Below, one piece after another: positions 25,184 through 37,247 of a stretch of 64,000 bases of DNA. A program made the position numbers and the translations under genes. Below the pieces are notes generated by a model, which was not told where the DNA came from, made no database searches, and saw only the letters and a program-made list of their open reading frames with translations. The number at the start of each line of letters is the position of its first letter. Position 1 is the stretch's first letter. Source of the DNA: Turbatrix aceti (Eukaryota; Nematoda; Chromadorea; Rhabditida; Panagrolaimidae); contig OZ017769.1 in the NCBI GenBank assembly GCA_963969345.1, positions 10,481,725 through 10,545,724 of the forward strand. The letters run 5' to 3'.

Positions 25184-25910
25184 GCATCGGAGTTGATCTA
25201 AGCTCTCTCTTTTTCTTGGCATCAGGCATTACCAAACTCGACTACCGTATTTTCTTTCGATTTTCTACACGGACGCTGATTTTTTGAATTTTTTATGCTT
25301 TTCTGGTTGTTTTTTTTTATTATTTTTTGCATGCTCATTATTTCAACTTGGCTCAGTTACGATATTTTGGTGTATTTTTTGAACATCGGGAATTATATTT
25401 GTAATGTTATATGTTCTTATTTCTATAATTGTATTTTTTGTGCTAGGATGATCCACGACAAGTTCGCCAACAGTTACAAGTTCAGTTTTGTTGATTCTGT
25501 CGGATTTTTTTGACTGACTGCAGATAAAGTTTTTTCTTCGGATTCGAAAGAATTTTTTGGTTTTTACATTTACGGTATTCTATTTGATTTTTTCGGTGGA
25601 AGCTGAAATTTCTTTTTTTTGAGTTGATATGCATGAAATCGAGGTTGTTTGCGGCATATCACAAATGTTTTTACTCGCAGTTTTTTAGAAAAGAACTGTA
25701 GTGTGTAATAACTACAACGATTGTAGCCGGTTTTTGTACGATTGCGATATTTTTTGGTTAAATTTTTTTATAAACAAGTTATTTAACTGAGTAAATATGA
25801 ACATACTGTACTAATTTTTTTGATACGAGATAAATTTTTATTATAAAAAAGAATTTTTTTCAGACAATAACGCAATGATTTTTACAAATTGTGGTTTTTT
25901 CAGATATTAG
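25184..25910. other. 3' flank of gld-4, no gene seen
   Basis: AT-rich downstream sequence, probably the gld-4 3' UTR followed by spacer. No further ORF or structured repeat is evident before the foldback element at 25911. Confidence 0.5.
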
Positions 25911-26664
25911 AAAAATGCATTACGGCCGTTACAGGTTTGCCAGCCCCTATCAAATCTGAAAACAACTTTGTTTCATTGATCCGAACATATCTGTCAGCGG
26001 ATTTTTGAAAATTTGGTCTGCGAACCGAGAAACGGGCTGATAACCATTTTACCCTTCAAAAATGCGCACGCGCTCGTTGTTTTCCCTGTTGCGTCTCTTT
26101 GTGTTCACACCTTTTTGCTTCAACTAATACTCCTATGCAGATAGATTTTAGCGCCAATTCCAAAACAGTGCATATGCAACCCCCAATTTGACCTGATTAT
26201 TTCATTTTGCTTCCTATGCCAAAGCAGTTTTTGTCCAAAAAATCGGGGAAGGGAGCAGCAGCTGTGAACACTGTGCTTCAGCGGCCGCGGCGGCAATCAA
26301 AGCAGGAATGCCGCACAAAATACCTGCGGGAAAATCGCACTTCGACTGCATGCTCTCGGTCTTTCGATGTGCCGCTTTTCGTAAAATAAAATATTCGGGT
26401 AAATTGGGGGTTGTCTGTTTGGAATTGGCGCTAAAATATATCTGCATAGTTGAAGCAAAAAGGTGTGAATACAACGAGACGCAACAGGTATGTATAACAA
26501 CGAGCGCGTGGGCATTTATAGAGGCAAAAAATTATCAAATCATTTCTCAGTTTGCAGAACAAATTTTTAAAAATCCTCTGACAGATATGTTCGTATCGAT
26601 GAAACAAAGAACTTTTCTGATTTGATAGGGGCTAGCAAATCTGTAACGGCTGTAATGCATTTTT
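25911..26664. mobile_element. Foldback (MITE-like) element E
   Basis: Long terminal inverted repeats: the left begins AAAAATGCATTACGGCCGTT and the right ends with the complement carrying one change (CGGCTG for CGGCCG). Arms of about 280 bp (25911-26190 and 26390-26664) align at roughly four positions in five and share AGCCCCTATCAAATC, GAACATATCTGTCAG and TTTTAGCGCCAATTCC. The ~200-bp centre is unique. No transposase. No clear target duplication was found beyond the A/T at the ends. Confidence 0.75.
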
Positions 26665-26912
26665 CAAAACTAAAAGTTGTAAAAGCCATTACAAAGCTCA
26701 AAATAAATTTTTTTGCACAAAACTTGGCTCGTTATATTGATCAGGACATGTGTGATCTATTGCATTTTAAATCATGTTTTTAACTTATCACGCGGATGAT
26801 TCTGGTTTGCCGTTCATTTACCCAACAACCCCGGTGGCAGGAAAGCATTTGTAATAAAAATATTTAGTAAAAAGCTAGCTCAAAAAAATTTTGAGCAAAA
26901 AAAGAAAAAAGA

Positions 26913-28053
26913 ACCGTATTTTTGGTGTGGTTTTTACCGTAGTCAAATCCACTTTTAAAAACATATAGACGACATAATTACAACAAACTCCACCTTGCGT
27001 TTAAAAATGTTCCCAGTTCACACATCCGGGAACCACCTTCTCCCAACAGACATCCAAGCTCCTCGAAAAGGAGGTCAGTCGACTGCAGCATGCGCATGCA
27101 TGTGCGTTGTGTCTACTTTAGTAGGTGTCAAACTCGGAGTACGGCAGCTACCGCGTCCCCGCCGTTGTTGTTCATTCGTTCAATTCACTCTTGCTTCAAC
27201 TGGTTCACCTGTATGCGCAATGGCCGCCAACTTCGAAGTCAACTTCAAGAACCTGGATCAGCTGGTCGGGGGCCAGGTGATCAACTCGGCCCCTTGGGAC
27301 GTGTGCCAGACGCTCTACCGCCAACGGCCCCTCAACCGCCTCGTCACCCGGCTTCGAGGCATTTCGGTTTCTGAAGTCCGGATCCTGATCACCAAGTACG
27401 AGATCAGGATCCACTACTGTCTCCACCGCCACTCGACCCCCAAGCAGATCCTCCCCTTCGGCCTGGCGCTGCTCAACCCCCGATCCGTCTTCATCCACCA
27501 CAACGATCGGGGCGCAAAGGCGGAGACGGAGGCTGAAAAGGAAAAGGAGAACATCTTTCTGGCGAAAAACCTGGCCTCCTGCATGCAGCACATCTCAGGA
27601 TGGGCCCCAACGATGGTGACCATTGGCGGACTGCCGTTCACCGCGCGGCAGTTCGACCAGCTCTTCAGGTACGCGCCGAGCGAGATCTACATCGGCGACT
27701 GCTCCATCACCCCGACCCCCACGTTCTCCGAGCTCGTGCCGTACTTCGCCAACGCAAACATCTTTTCGTGAGTTTTTTGGTCCAAATTGGATTTTGAATT
27801 AATTTCCTATTTTTCAGGGTAAAAATAAAAGATTTGAAGATCAAGGCCGAGGACGTTGCCGCGTTCCTGGACGCCACCGACGGTCGGACGTACGACTTGT
27901 TCGGGTTGCACAACCTGGACCCCAGTTTGGACATCGAAGCGGTCTGTGCTTTGTACAGGGTAGGTTACTCTTTATCATGCGCCATTTTACTAATTTTTAC
28001 CACTTTCAGCCGCATTTTCGATGCTCCAAAACGGTGATTTCTTTTTACCGTGA
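26913..28053 (+). repeat. Left arm of 1.14-kb inverted duplication
   Basis: This segment is repeated almost perfectly, in reverse, at 37997-39136, including both introns. Identity starts about 300 bp before the start codon and stops abruptly inside the last coding exon, just after ACCGTGA. Confidence 0.9.
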
Positions 28054-28135
28054 TAATAACAGCTTTGCGTCCGAAAACTTGAGAAAGAAGTCGGAAGAAG
28101 TGCAGGAACGAATCCCTCGAATTTTCATCGTTTGA
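27220..28135 (+). CDS. Uncharacterised nematode protein, copy 1 of an inverted gene pair
   Basis: I do not recognise the family. Three exons, 27220-27767, 27818-27959 and 28010-28135 (phases 2 and 0), encode 271 residues without a signal peptide or membrane segment, so a cytoplasmic or nuclear protein is likely. The body has alternating short beta-like and helical stretches (FEVNFKNLDQLVGG, FSELVPYFANANIFSV, LKIKAEDVAAFLDATD), somewhat like the C-terminal domains of nematode F-box/FTH proteins, but no F-box is visible. The frame stays open upstream to 26995, but all three amino-acid differences I saw from the second copy fall in that upstream part and none in the first 230 codons after 27220, so 27220 is the better start. 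The C-terminus (DNNSFASENLRKKSEE) differs from copy 2. AATAAA at 28201 follows the stop. Confidence 0.75.
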
Positions 28136-28653
28136 CAAATTTTTTGGAGTTTTTTGTTTATTGTATTGTATTTTTTGCATGATATTTCTGATTTTTTGGT
28201 AATAAAATAATTGTTTTCATTTTCCTTGCGATATTTTCTCAGGATTACGTTTCAACTTTAGCTTGCGGAAATTATGAACTGTCAAATCTCAAATACTCTA
28301 AAGTAAACGATTTTTTAACGGTATGCATCCCAGTATCAAATCATGTTTATTGGCGACGTTGGGTTTCGCGTTGAACTCACTGACCAGGTTGCCTGCGACG
28401 CTACAAACGGTTTGTAGCCCAGTCAACCTGCCATGTTTTTATTTCTGAGTTCAGATTTTCATACGAGCTAGCCATGACGTAACACGAAAAAGTGATTTGT
28501 GAATCAATCATGCGACAATGTCTGTATATGTATTTATGAGTTAAGCAAATTATCAAAGCCAAAATTAGAATAATTTATCATTCGCATCAAAGGAAATTGT
28601 GTTTTTTTACATTTTCACTGTGATTCGGGATTTTCACTCTCGAAGCTGTGAAC
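28136..28653. other. Intergenic spacer
   Basis: AT-rich, containing the poly(A) signal (28201-28206) of the upstream gene. No ORF or repeat of note; presumed promoter of the secreted-protein gene that follows. Confidence 0.5.
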
Positions 28654-29513
28654 ATGAAATCTCTGTGCTTCTACGCTGCTCTTTTGTGCTTCTTTCTGGC
28701 GTTGTCGCCGATTACCGTAACAGGGAGCAGTTGTCCATCAGATAAATTTGTCTACGGAAAATTCTTCGGCATTCCAAGGTGCTACAGTGTCTACAAAGCC
28801 GAAACACTGGATCATTGCAGCTACAAGGACATCTGCAAGCCATTCAACGACAAAGCCACGCCCGCAGTCATCACTTCGAAGGAAGAACAGAAATTTATGC
28901 GTATGTTGTTTTTTTTTTGACATTTTATAATTTTTTGTTTCAGTTTCCAATGTTCTTCCGGTAGCCGATCCAGCATTGCCCGCAACTCAGTACCATGAAT
29001 CATGGGTGCTACTCGGCGAACACGAGCCATGCAAAAGAGAGCAAAACAATTCATGTAAAAAATCGGAGTTTTGTCAACCAGATGGCTCAGAAATTTTCTA
29101 TCCGGCCGAGCAAATCAAGACTTCTGGTGCCATCTTTCTTGTTCTCAGCACACGCGAAAATGAAACAATAGCCGTTACCCAGGATCAGGTAAAGGCGATT
29201 CACAATGGCTATTTTGGTGTCGTTTGCTCGATTACACTTCCACACTGTCCTCAGCTCTATTTTCCTCTTGAAGGTAAAGATGTGTCGGACAATACTACCT
29301 GCCTGACTGCTATCATGGGCCCTGATATGCCTGCTAAGGTGAGATTTTTTTTTCGAATTTAGTTATCTTTTTTTTCAGCCAGCGGATTACTGTCAAAGCT
29401 GCTGCCCCGGATCGACGTACTATGACAAATCAAACTCACCAAAAGCCGCATATCTCGACGATACGTACGGAAAAAACGCCATATTTTGCAAAAAACAACC
29501 TGTTATTTCGTAA
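28654..29513 (+). CDS. Secreted C-type-lectin-like protein
   Basis: Three exons, 28654-28900, 28944-29338 and 29379-29513 (phases 1 and 0), encode 258 residues. Residues 1-24 are a signal peptide (CFYAALLCFFLALSPITVTG), so the product is secreted. The mature start, CPSDKFVYGKFFGIPRCYSV followed later by ITSKEEQKFM, has the spacing of the first part of a C-type lectin fold (Cys, aromatic, CY, then I-S-xEE-xF). The second exon contains GYFGVVCSITLPHC, and the third adds a Cys-rich end (CQSCCPGSTYYD). The WIGL core and the sugar-binding EPN/QPD motif are not seen, so carbohydrate binding is doubtful. A shorter relative lies at 59078-59637 with the same first intron position and phase. AATAAA at 29535-29540. 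Confidence 0.8.
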
Positions 29514-29800
29514 TTTGATGTCCTTGGTACTGTAAATAAAATAAACTGAGATTACCGTTTCAGGCAACAAGTGAAAGCGTAACAATAATGGCTCTCGCAA
29601 CGAATTTCCCCAAAAACTGCGCGCAACATGCGACCTTTTCACTGACTCGCATTTTTCGCTGCAAGGATTTTTACAATTTTTTATGAAGTTTTTCACGTTT
29701 TTCAACTTTTTTTGCGGATTTAACTGTTGTGTCCGGTTTTTATGTACTTTGCGTGTATTCAATCATTGGGATAAACACGGAGCATGTTTTAGGCAAAAAA

Positions 29801-31832
29801 ATGCGACGCGTAAGATCGATTTACGCCGAGCACTACGTCAAACGCTCGCATCGCGCTCGCTACACGCCTCGTGTCGCTCGTCCATGGCGTCCGCGTGTCA
29901 TTGCTTGGGCCGGACCAACGGCATTCATGCGTGATCGATGGTATCAGCGTGATCAGTGGTACAAAGCGAGGATTGCGAAGCCTGAAATTGTACCCAACCT
30001 ACACATTATTGATCCCGATCGTATCACGCAATCCTACGAGCAGCGTACCATCCGTCAGCGGGCCAGGGAAATCAATATTGGATTTGCAAAGCGTACTTCT
30101 GCGATTACCGGTGAAAGGGATGAGGCTGACCTCGAGAAGAAGGCTCGCAAACGGACTCGTGAGTTTTTGGGATTTTGGTAGAAATTAGAGTAAAATGAAC
30201 TTGTTTTTTGGACTTTTGAGCGTGAAAAAAAGTGAAAATAGTCCAAAAGCGGTGAAATAGGACTGTTTACGATCTTTTGCAACTTTGTAACGTTTGAAAG
30301 TAAAGTTTTTTTTTATTACTTTTGGTACGGCTTTTGACTGGATTTTTGTTACCTTTATTTTTAGGCCATTTTGCGTTTTTTTGAAGGAAAAACTCCGAAA
30401 ACTTTGTTTTTCAGCATAATAAAAACAAAGATAGGCCGAAAAGTTGTAAAATGGGTTCCTTACGATTAGATACGGTTTATGGTATCGTAACGTTCTTCGA
30501 CCCTTATTTTGAGAGCTTCATAACGAATTTCACAGTTTTTCTCATTTTCAGTCGAAATCGATCTTTCTCTGCTCTCCTCCTTCGATAAATTATCCATTTT
30601 TGACCACTTCAACGTCTTCGATGATCTCTTCGTGCCCGGAGTCTATTTTCACGAAACTCAGAACTTCGACGTGTCTTTCGGCGACACCGGCATTCATCAT
30701 GGTAACCTGATTACCGCAGGCATCACGTCGAGTCTCCCAGAAGTCAAGATCGAGGCTCTGGGCGGATCTTCGACGGGCTACAACACAATTGTCATGGTCA
30801 ACGTCGATGGCGATGCCTGGACGCCTGATGAAGAGGTTGGCGACGTGGACAAGACCCAGGTCGTTCACTGGGTAGTTGCCAATATCCCGGATGGCGGAGA
30901 CGTGTCTGATGGCTCGACGCTGGTCGATTACGTCCAGGCAACTCCGTTCAAGGGCACGGGATTTCATCGCGTGGCTTTTGTCTTGTTCCGACACTCTGGA
31001 CTCCTGGATGAGAAGATTTACGACGTCAAACAGGGTTCGACGATTCCGGATCGGGTTTTCCGGATGAATCGGTTCTTCAAGGCCAACGAGGATGTAATCA
31101 CGCCGACCGCCATCAGGTTCGCCCAGGTGAGGTGGGATGAGAGCGTCGACCAAACCCTCCATGGACAGGGACTCAAGTCGCCGAGGTTCCGCTACGACTG
31201 GAATCCACCACTCAAGCCGGAGCAGAAGGAATTCCCTATCAAACCCATGCCTTTTAATTTGTGAGTTTTGAAGGGGGAAACATTTTTGGGGGGGAGGAGA
31301 ACAAAATGAAATTGATAGGTTAAAAATAAAACCAAATGACTGGCTACGATAAGAAACGAGTTACGATCTTCTTTGAAAGTAACGTTTTTTAATCAGATTT
31401 TGTTACTTTTGGTTCGATCGTAAAATGAATAACTTTTCTTGACACGATTTCTGTTACTTTTGCTTTTTCGAGTGTTTCACAGTTTTTTCTTTCAAATGAA
31501 AATATTTTCTAATAAATTTTTTTAGGTATCTGGACATGTACAGACCACCGGAACTCGTTCGTCGAGACATGTTCAAAGAACGCCTCGAGCGCATAGTCCA
31601 CGACGGCGCCTGTGAGCCGGCGCCCTATCCGGATATCTTCTACAACGAGCATCGACGCAGCCTTCCCTACTGGCAGCACGACGAACTCATCGCGAAGAAC
31701 ACCGGCCAGGGCAAATACGCCGCACTCTACCTCGGCGCCGATGGACTATACAAGAACGCCGTTGAACAGGCTCAAGTCAACTGCGCTGGATCGGAAGAGG
31801 AGAAGCCCAAGATGTCTGTTGGGAGTGTTTAG
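29801..31832 (+). CDS. mrpl-38: Mitochondrial ribosomal protein mL38 (PEBP-domain)
   Basis: Large-subunit mitoribosomal protein whose core is a phosphatidylethanolamine-binding-protein fold. Exons 29801-30158, 30552-31260 and 31526-31832 (phases 1 and 2) encode 457 residues, within the usual range of the family. The N-terminus (MRRVRSIYAEHYVKRSHRAR) is a basic presequence. The PEBP part shows VNVDGDAW, VVHWVVANIPDG, and GTGFHRVAFVLFR, the mL38 versions of the PEBP ligand-loop motifs, then RFAQVRWDESVDQTLH and PPLKPEQKEFP typical of mL38. The C-terminus extends past the PEBP fold (PPELVRRDMFKERLERIVHD). The ATG is 9 nt after TTTTAG (29791-29792), consistent with trans-splicing. The gene converges on akirin. 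Confidence 0.92.
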
Positions 31833-32947
31833 AGGAACAGGGGTTTGTAGAGGACTAATAGGTACTGATTGGACTTTTCTAGGCGATGTTTTTGGTTTTT
31901 TGTTGGATAAAAGTTGTTTTTTATTTGATACATGGCGAGAAACTCTTGTTCCAGTGTTTTCCAAAATTTTCTTGATTAAAATTCGAATTTTCGGAATCTT
32001 CCACTATTGATAAAAATTTCTGGGATGATTCTGCCAACCGATCAAAAATTTTATATAGATTTTCATAAAATACCATTCCTACCAAAATTCATTTTTTTTA
32101 TTATTTTGAAGAGCTTGATCGACGAGTGTGCGAGCCCCCCTGAAGGGGCCGTGCCTTACAATACTTCAAATAATGAAACAAAACGATTCATGCCTTCCAA
32201 AAAAGTGTCTTTATGTCGGTCTGTGTAACGACAACAAACAAAACAATCAAATAGCAATCACAATAATAAAAATAATAAAGAAAAGCAAAGAAAAAAACAA
32301 AAAAAAGATCGGGATTGAGTAATGGTTGTTTGAAAAAACAGAAAAACAGGCGTGTGAAAGAAGGCAAAGCTAAAAAAACAACCAGGACAACCAGAACGTG
32401 TGGGCGTGCCCACGTTTTCTGAAAAATAGCAGAAGCGGAAAAAAATAAGCCTGTAGGGCAGGGGAGGAAGACTACTAATAAGGCGATTTGACAAATAAAT
32501 GTGACACATTTTTGCGCTTAAACGAGATAAAACCGCACAAAAACCCTCAAAAAATCTGAGTGAAAGAAAAAAGGCCACATTGAGATTGCTTTGAGAAAAA
32601 AGCAATCTCAAAGATTTTTTACTTACAGGAAACAAAAAAGATAAACCAAAAACTATCCGGAAAAAAAAATTGAAAAGAAAAGTGGACCAGTATTTTTTGA
32701 CAAAAAAAAAGATAGGAAACGGTAGCGAAGCAGGCAAAGACGGCGACGTTACTGTTCGTTTCGGGGTTGTTAGAAGAGTTGAGAGATTTTGATGTGACGT
32801 CGAGTTGTTGTTCTTTTTTGTTTCTTGTTGGGGACAAAAGTTGAGATGATGCGACGCAGGTAGAGTAGATTAGGCAAACTACAGAAAAGGATAAAAAAAG
32901 GTGGTCGGCATCATCCATTCGAAGCACTTGTGACTGACTGCGTCGGA
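31833..32947. other. Convergent 3' region between mrpl-38 and akirin
   Basis: Contains both 3' UTRs. A/T-rich with adenine runs at 32250-32310. No gene supported; the long minus-strand open frame here is intronic or 3' untranslated read-through of akirin. Confidence 0.5.
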
Positions 32948-34181
32948 TTAACTCAAATCTGAAACAAAAAAATTGTTTATAAAATTGGTTTCCCAGAAGG
33001 GAAAAAAACTCACAAGAACACGACGAGTAATCATTTCCAGCGGTACCAATACCCTGTTCGCGAACAAACTGAACGTATTGATCGTGTTGTTCGTCGAGTT
33101 TTTTGCCGAGAAGAATTTCGTATTCCTGACGAAGTTGAACTTCCTGCTGGCTGAGTAGGCGTTCGCAGATCATTTTTACCTGTTCAAACGAAAAGTGCGG
33201 AGCCGTCCTGTACGTGTGGGTGACGCGGAGTCTTGCAGACGATTCATTGTCGCTATCAGACTGTAAAATCAAAATATTTATAAAAAAATGGAGGGGACAC
33301 AAAAAACTTACGTGAACACTGCTCGGCGATCCTGGAGTCCGACGGTAGGACGTGGAGCCAACGGGTACCGAAGACTCGTCATCAGCGATGGGAGACGTGG
33401 GCGGGTGTAGGGAGGCGCGGGCGAGCGATGAGTGACTAGAGCTGGCACCGGTGCGACGAGCGATGACCTTTCGCCGGCGAAGTGAGTCGATCTCAGCACG
33501 GAGGTAGGTATCAAGCTGACTCGATGAGAGCGTATATTTACCAGCCAAGGAGGAGAAAGGTGACGCATCCGACGAGTTTTCCGATTTGTCGGCCTAAAAA
33601 TATCAAAAACATTACATACGAACAAAAAATGTAATGTATATAGATTAAAAAATTATACTTAGAAGTAAAATTTACCTAAATTGAATACCGAAAAAGGTTT
33701 ATGATACATCAGTATGAAAAGTGATCGTAAAAGACGTATACGATTGAAAACTCGGTAATAAAACGTAAATTTGGCCTACATTTGGTCCCGATACGTCAGA
33801 AATTCTGACAACAAAATGGAGTCATTGGATACGGTCGAAAAACAAAAAAACTAATCTGAACGCAAAAAAAATGAAGCTAAAAGGCCTAAAAAATTATAGA
33901 ATGACCTATGATCGTCTACAGTAACCAAAAATACCGTAACATGATAAATAACCGAAAGAAGGCTAATGTTCCGTCATAAAATCCCCAGCAAAAGCCTAAA
34001 AACTCACCCTCAACATAGCCAGCGTATTGGAATGCGGAAGCGAAGCAGCTAGAGTACCAAGCTGAGGCATAAACGGCGAGCAATGAACGTTGGCCGTACG
34101 CGGACGCTTTGCCTCAACGCCATCACCGACACTGATGTAGTCGTAGTCGTGGAGTCGCTTGACTGCCAGTCCACACGACAT
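32948..34181 (-). CDS. akir-1: Akirin, conserved nuclear transcription cofactor
   Basis: Akirins are small nuclear proteins linking transcription factors to chromatin remodelling; they act in innate immune gene expression, muscle and meiosis. Exons 34181-34008, 33593-33312, 33260-33014 and a last one contributing 11 coding nt (32958-32948) encode 237 residues in phases 0,0,1. Diagnostic features are the start MSCGLAVKRLHDYD, the bipartite-like nuclear signal EAKRPRT, the basic helix LDTYLRAEIDSLRRRK, and the C-terminal coiled helix FSFEQVKMICERLLSQQE through LDEQHDQYVQFVREQ. The spliced end reads SSCSYLS, the invariant akirin terminus; without the last intron the frame would run into unrelated sequence. 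The ATG is 36 nt after a TTTTTCAG acceptor (34219-34218). Confidence 0.95.
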
Positions 34182-35306
34182 GATGCTACTGATGATTGAT
34201 ATCGGTAGCTCGGGTGTCTGAAAAAGGACCGAATTGTAAAAAGAAAAAAAAATTAAATCACACGTCAACGGCTACGTCCTTCACGGTGATCAAAATAGCA
34301 TCATCAGGAAAAAATCACGGGCGAGCGTAACCTTCACAAAACTGGAAACAACGTTCACTTGGACGTTTCCGATAACGATGCACGAACGAGTAATAAAAAA
34401 ATCGATGCAACCATCAGGATCTATTGAAATTGTCGTTGCGAGAGCACAAAAAAGAGAAAAATATGGGAATGGTTGATTTTTACGACAAAAATCGTATCAA
34501 ATGTAATTTAGTGGCCCACGTAAACAAATTTCGGAGTTTTGAAAAAGAAAAATTGTAATAAACAATTTTATTACACAATTTAGGCTAAATCGTTTACGCC
34601 ATTTTTAAAAGAACAAAATTATGGGAAAAAAACTGACAAAATTTAATTTTGATATTTTTTCCACCGGTAAAAAATTGTGCGTCTATCTATGGCTCCAATT
34701 AACGTACACAACAACCGGTAACGTCGTTAACAATGATGCGGGGCTGGGGAGTGAAGGAAGGAGACAGACGAGACACCAGACAAAGTAGGCAAGATTGATC
34801 GGAATCGATTGGGCGAAAGAAAGTCGACAAAAGGACGAGAAAAGTGTGGAATAAAAGTTATGTTGAAAAAAATGGTAATTTTAACTGGAATTTACTATTT
34901 GGCTTAGGCAGAGTGGATTTTTTATTGTACCACCATCAGAGCTGCCACCACAACCACGAGCAATAGCACAAATATTGGTTGTGGTGAAATGCGGGCAGGC
35001 AGGCAACGCAACAGCGAACGAACAAGTCAGGCGACACCGACGACGCTGGCTCTCGCGACGATGATGTCGTCGACGGGAAGAAAAACACACCGGCTTCCCC
35101 ATCTCTTTTCTCCGTAAAGGAAGGAAAAGAAAAAAACAAGGAGTGGAGATGGATAAAAAACCACGACGAAAACAAGAAAAAAAATTTGAGAAAAGAAGAA
35201 AATGCTGCTGTGGTCGTGAAAAATCTATCGCAGACAGAAAGGGCGAGTGCGTCTGTCAAAACAGAAGACCGACGGACATCTATTCTGTTTGTTTGCGAGG
35301 ACGGTG
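34182..35306. other. Upstream region of akirin
   Basis: AT-rich to about 34700, then a purine-rich GC-richer stretch to 35250. It includes the trans-splice acceptor of akirin at 34218-34219. No gene supported. Confidence 0.5.
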
Positions 35307-35988
35307 CAAGTTGGAGTGAATTTTGACACAGACTCTCAGCGGCCGGCTAAGGGAGGGGAGACAGGGGGGTGCGTGCGCGCGCACAAGCGGGTGTGCGTAT
35401 CGCAATGTTATGGGGCGATATTGGACACAAAAAATTATAGAATGATCCACAGGGGGGACCCTGTAGATCTTCTTCCATCAAGGCAAAAATATGTGTGATC
35501 CATTTTAAAGTTGTGGCAACAATTTTTGAAACGTGACTAAAGCAGAAATAAAAAAAATTGGATAAACAATTCCATTGTTAATTACAAAAAACAGCGAAGG
35601 AACATTCAAATCTTTCAAAGTTTTTTCTGTCATTATTTTCAAAGTTTTTTTTTTGTCATTATTTTTATAAAAAATATGTAGTCACTTTTTCAATCTCGTT
35701 TTGCTATAACATTAGAGCAAAAAATAAGTGAATGTTTGATAATTATCTTAAAAAAATACTAAAAATTGAATTATGTTTTTTTTTGCACAATTTGGTAAAA
35801 AATGAATTTTTTTAATCTATTATGTATTTTTGAATCGGTTTTTGTGTAGAATTCCACAGGGGGGACCCTGTGCTTATTTTATGCTTGCGTCGGTCGCAAG
35901 TCGGTCGCATGAGTGTCCGTCCGTTTTCCATGCGCTCCCCTCCCCTGGCCGGTCGCTGAGAGTCTGTGTCAAAATTCACTCCAACTTA
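35307..35988. mobile_element. Foldback element F
   Basis: Terminal inverted repeats of at least 33 bp: AAGTTGGAGTGAATTTTGAC (from 35308) continuing through ACAGACTCTCAGC, and its exact complement ending near 35987. Just inside, both arms carry G-rich, CGGCCGG-containing sequence. A direct copy of CCACAGGGGGGACCCTGT (each itself an imperfect palindrome) occurs at about 35451 and 35853. No coding capacity. Confidence 0.65.
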
Positions 35989-36207
35989 CCCACCCCCGTT
36001 TGTTTGCCCAGTCGATAAGCACAACAAAATAGGTCGTGTGTATGCGTACGCACGCCCGCACGGACAGCATGTACACACAAACGTTTTTTGTACTCTAAGG
36101 ATTTCGAAGGTCGTTTCTTTTCCTTCGCCCCCGGTTATTTTTGTGCGTCCTTCATTGTGTATCGTAACGAACACAATTTGAACGAAATTGGCAAAACGAA
36201 TTTTTAA

Positions 36208-37247
36208 GAGACAGTCCACGACAGGATTTCATATTAAGGTGAAAGGCGCGACCCCGTGAAAAAAAAGCCTCAAATGTTTTTAACCAAAGTTGTAGGCCCC
36301 CTTGAGGGATTGTTAAAAAAAAATATAAAAAATTTTTCAGATGCCGGATTCCTGAGATTTGGCTTCTGAACTGTTTTTTTGTTCTGATTTTTCAACCAGC
36401 TTCTTTATTGAAGAAAAAATCTGAATAAAATCATACAACTGTATTTTGGCACGAGGAATCGATTGCCGTATTCAGATTTCCCAAAAAACATCTGACTCTC
36501 CGGCAATTCTCGATTTTCTGTTTTTTCCGTCACTTTTTTGGCCAAAACATGTGCATATTGTTCGATAGGGAGGGCAAGACCTACCCTATCTGAAAGCCCG
36601 TGTTTTTTGCTACAAGATGAGAAAAAACACAAAAAAAAATATGTCGCTCTCGGTGACCAAAACAGGGAAAAACCATCAAAACGGTTGAAAAACCGTGGTA
36701 AAATAACAACGATGACGCAAAGCACGTCAAGAGTCGCCGCGTGCGCATTGCGATGCGCGCAGCGCGTGGTTGATTTTTTGACCATTTTGATGGTTTTTCA
36801 CTGTTTTGGTCACCGAGAGCGACATATTTTTTTTTGTGTTTTTTCTCATCTTGTAGCAAAAAACACGGGCTTTCCGATAGGGTAGGTCTTGCCCTCCCTA
36901 TCGAACAATATGCACATGTTTTGGCCAAAAAAGTGACGGAAAAAACAGAAAATCGAGAATTGCCGGAGAGTCAGATGTTTTTTGGGAAATCTGAATACGG
37001 CAATCGATTCCTCGTGCCAAAATACAGTTGTATGAATTTATTCAGATTTTTTCTTCAATAAAGAAGCTGGTTGAAAAATCAGAACAAAAAAACAGTTCAG
37101 AAGCCAAATCTCAGGAATCCGGCATCTGAAAAATTTTTTATATTTTTTTTTAACAATCCCTCAAGGGGGCCTACAACTTTGGTTAAAAACATTTGAGGCT
37201 TTTTTTTCACGGGGTCACCGGTCCAAAATCCTGTCACAGACTCCCTT
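36208..37247. mobile_element. Palindromic element C, TTAA-flanked
   Basis: Almost the entire element is one hairpin: arms 36208-36685 and about 36790-37247 are near-perfect inverted copies with a ~100-bp GC-rich centre. TTAA at 36204-36207 and at 37248-37251. Arms share diverged modules with elements A and B: CAAATGTTTTTAACCAAAGT, ATATAAAAAATTTTTCAGAT followed by GCCGGATTC, and TTTTGGCACGAGGAATCGAT. The mirror-image ORFs inside it are not genes. Confidence 0.8.

Noticed and set aside
26995..27219. 75-codon upstream extension of the duplicated gene (also in copy 2)
   Set aside because: All three amino-acid differences I noticed between the copies fall here and none in the downstream body, as expected for untranslated sequence.
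32619..33013. Long minus-strand extension of akirin past exon 3
   Set aside because: Splicing at the GTGAGT donor gives the invariant SYLS end; the extension is hydrophobic read-through.
36538..36928. Paired 115-residue ORFs on both strands
   Set aside because: Mirror-image reading of hairpin element C; not conserved protein-like.
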